Of a DNA stretch of 44,137 nucleotides, positions 43,802 to 44,137 are shown piece by piece. The stretch covers positions 1 through 44,137 of the forward strand of contig JAUCQB010000063.1 of assembly GCA_030372985.1 (NCBI GenBank). Reading direction: 5' to 3'. The first letter of the stretch is position 1; every line of letters begins with the position of its first letter. A model generated the notes under the pieces. The model was not told where the DNA came from and ran no database searches. It was given only the letters and a program-made list of their open reading frames with translations. The translations under genes and the position numbers were made by a program. The stretch comes from Phycisphaerae bacterium. GTDB taxonomy: Bacteria; Planctomycetota; Phycisphaerae; UBA1845; PWPN01.

Positions 43802-43985
43802 GGGATTGTACGCCGATCGTCTGCTCCACACCTTCAGCAGTCAGGCGAGGACAGTCGCGCAGAGTATCCAAACGGAATGCGCCGCTCGCAACGAGTTCCA
43901 GGATGAACTCCACGCTGATCCGGGTGCCCTTGATACAGGGCTTGCCGCCCAGGATGCCGGGGGTGGACTCGATTCGCTCGAACAT
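43788..43985 (-). CDS. DUF433 family protein (antitoxin-like)
   Basis: This 65-residue protein begins FERIESTPGILGGKPCIKGTRISVEFILELVASGA, the signature of DUF433, a small HTH protein family that includes VapB45-type antitoxins. Relatives are about 75 residues with a helical end; here the last 20 residues (VEQTIGVQSRGRL) are unlike them, so the C-terminus may be altered. GAGG lies 9 bases before the ATG and a promoter further up. It is followed by HicB, not by the PIN-like toxin usual for this family. Confidence 0.85.
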   Translation of the reverse strand: MFERIESTPGILGGKPCIKGTRISVEFILELVASGAFRLDTLRDCPRLTAEGVEQTIGVQSRGRL

Positions 43986-44005
43986 GGGTCCATACCTCTA
44001 CCTTC

Positions 44006-44034
44006 ATTGTACACATCAGCCGCCGGATTGCGAA
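44006..44034 (-). promoter_or_regulatory. Promoter of the DUF433-hicB-hicA unit
   Basis: On the minus strand TTCGCA (44029-44034) and TACAAT (44006-44011) are 17 bases apart, giving a leader of about 15 bases before the DUF433 ATG. The remaining bases to the right end show no complete gene; a 16-codon open end on the minus strand (stop at 44086) could be the tail of a gene outside the window. Confidence 0.45.
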
Positions 44035-44137
44035 TAGCTCGAATGAGCGGCCCTGTCTTGCGGGTCCAGCAACAGATCATGGTGATCAGGCCGCCGTGAT
44101 GCGCCAGAACGCGGCCCATTGATCACCGTCGAGCCGC

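Noticed and set aside
44086..44137. 16-codon open end on the minus strand at the right edge
   Set aside because: Could be the tail of a gene outside the window, but too short to assign.

Overview
The window is a piece of a high-GC bacterial chromosome, most likely from a planctomycete (Phycisphaerae or a related uncultured lineage). The reasons are: secreted proteins ending in dockerin-like paired EF-hand tails, a secreted C10 peptidase with GEVED domains, an excisionase-type HTH fused to a receiver domain, a stand-alone four-helix-bundle gene between simple-sequence arms, and many interspersed hairpin repeats. No rRNA or tRNA gene was seen. All assignments come from reading the sequence; no database search was run.

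Layout, left to right. 1-463 is gene-free and rich in hairpins. Next come clpB (-) and a two-gene unit (-): an SH3-domain periplasmic protein followed by a lipoprotein that looks like the eukaryotic ERG2 sterol isomerase / sigma-1 receptor family. A plus-strand run follows: a class IV PLP aminotransferase, surE, a divergent sigma-70-like factor, an extended SDR (3-beta-HSD type) and a four-helix-bundle cassette. Threonine genes on the minus strand are lysC, an ApgM-like presumed homoserine kinase and hom. Then a remnant of a DUF4143 ATPase, an RluA-type pseudouridine synthase, and a minus-strand group of hpt, a bPH2 membrane protein, a GRP-type sugar transporter and ribokinase, which suggests ribose/purine salvage.

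From 21 to 28.6 kb a five-gene plus-strand operon encodes a membrane-anchored GATase1-like protein, an ABC ATPase, two paralogous secreted proteins and a double-length ABC-2 permease. It is followed by a frameshifted secreted protein with a repeat array inside its coding frame. A signalling module (-) at 30.5-34.3 kb combines an HTH-receiver regulator, an HDOD-GAF histidine kinase and a receiver lacking its phosphoacceptor Asp. Then come pntAA-pntAB-pntB (-), a large secreted C10 peptidase (+), mnmG (-) carrying an in-frame repeat insertion, and a DUF433-HicB-HicA toxin-antitoxin group (-) in which hicA has no visible start codon.

The most unusual item is the ERG2/sigma-1-receptor-like lipoprotein at about 3.3-4.0 kb, which keeps both key acidic residues of the eukaryotic family. 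The second theme is short structured repeats that end up inside or at the ends of coding sequences: in mnmG, in the dockerin protein, at the termini of hpt and the bPH2 gene, and around the four-helix-bundle gene.
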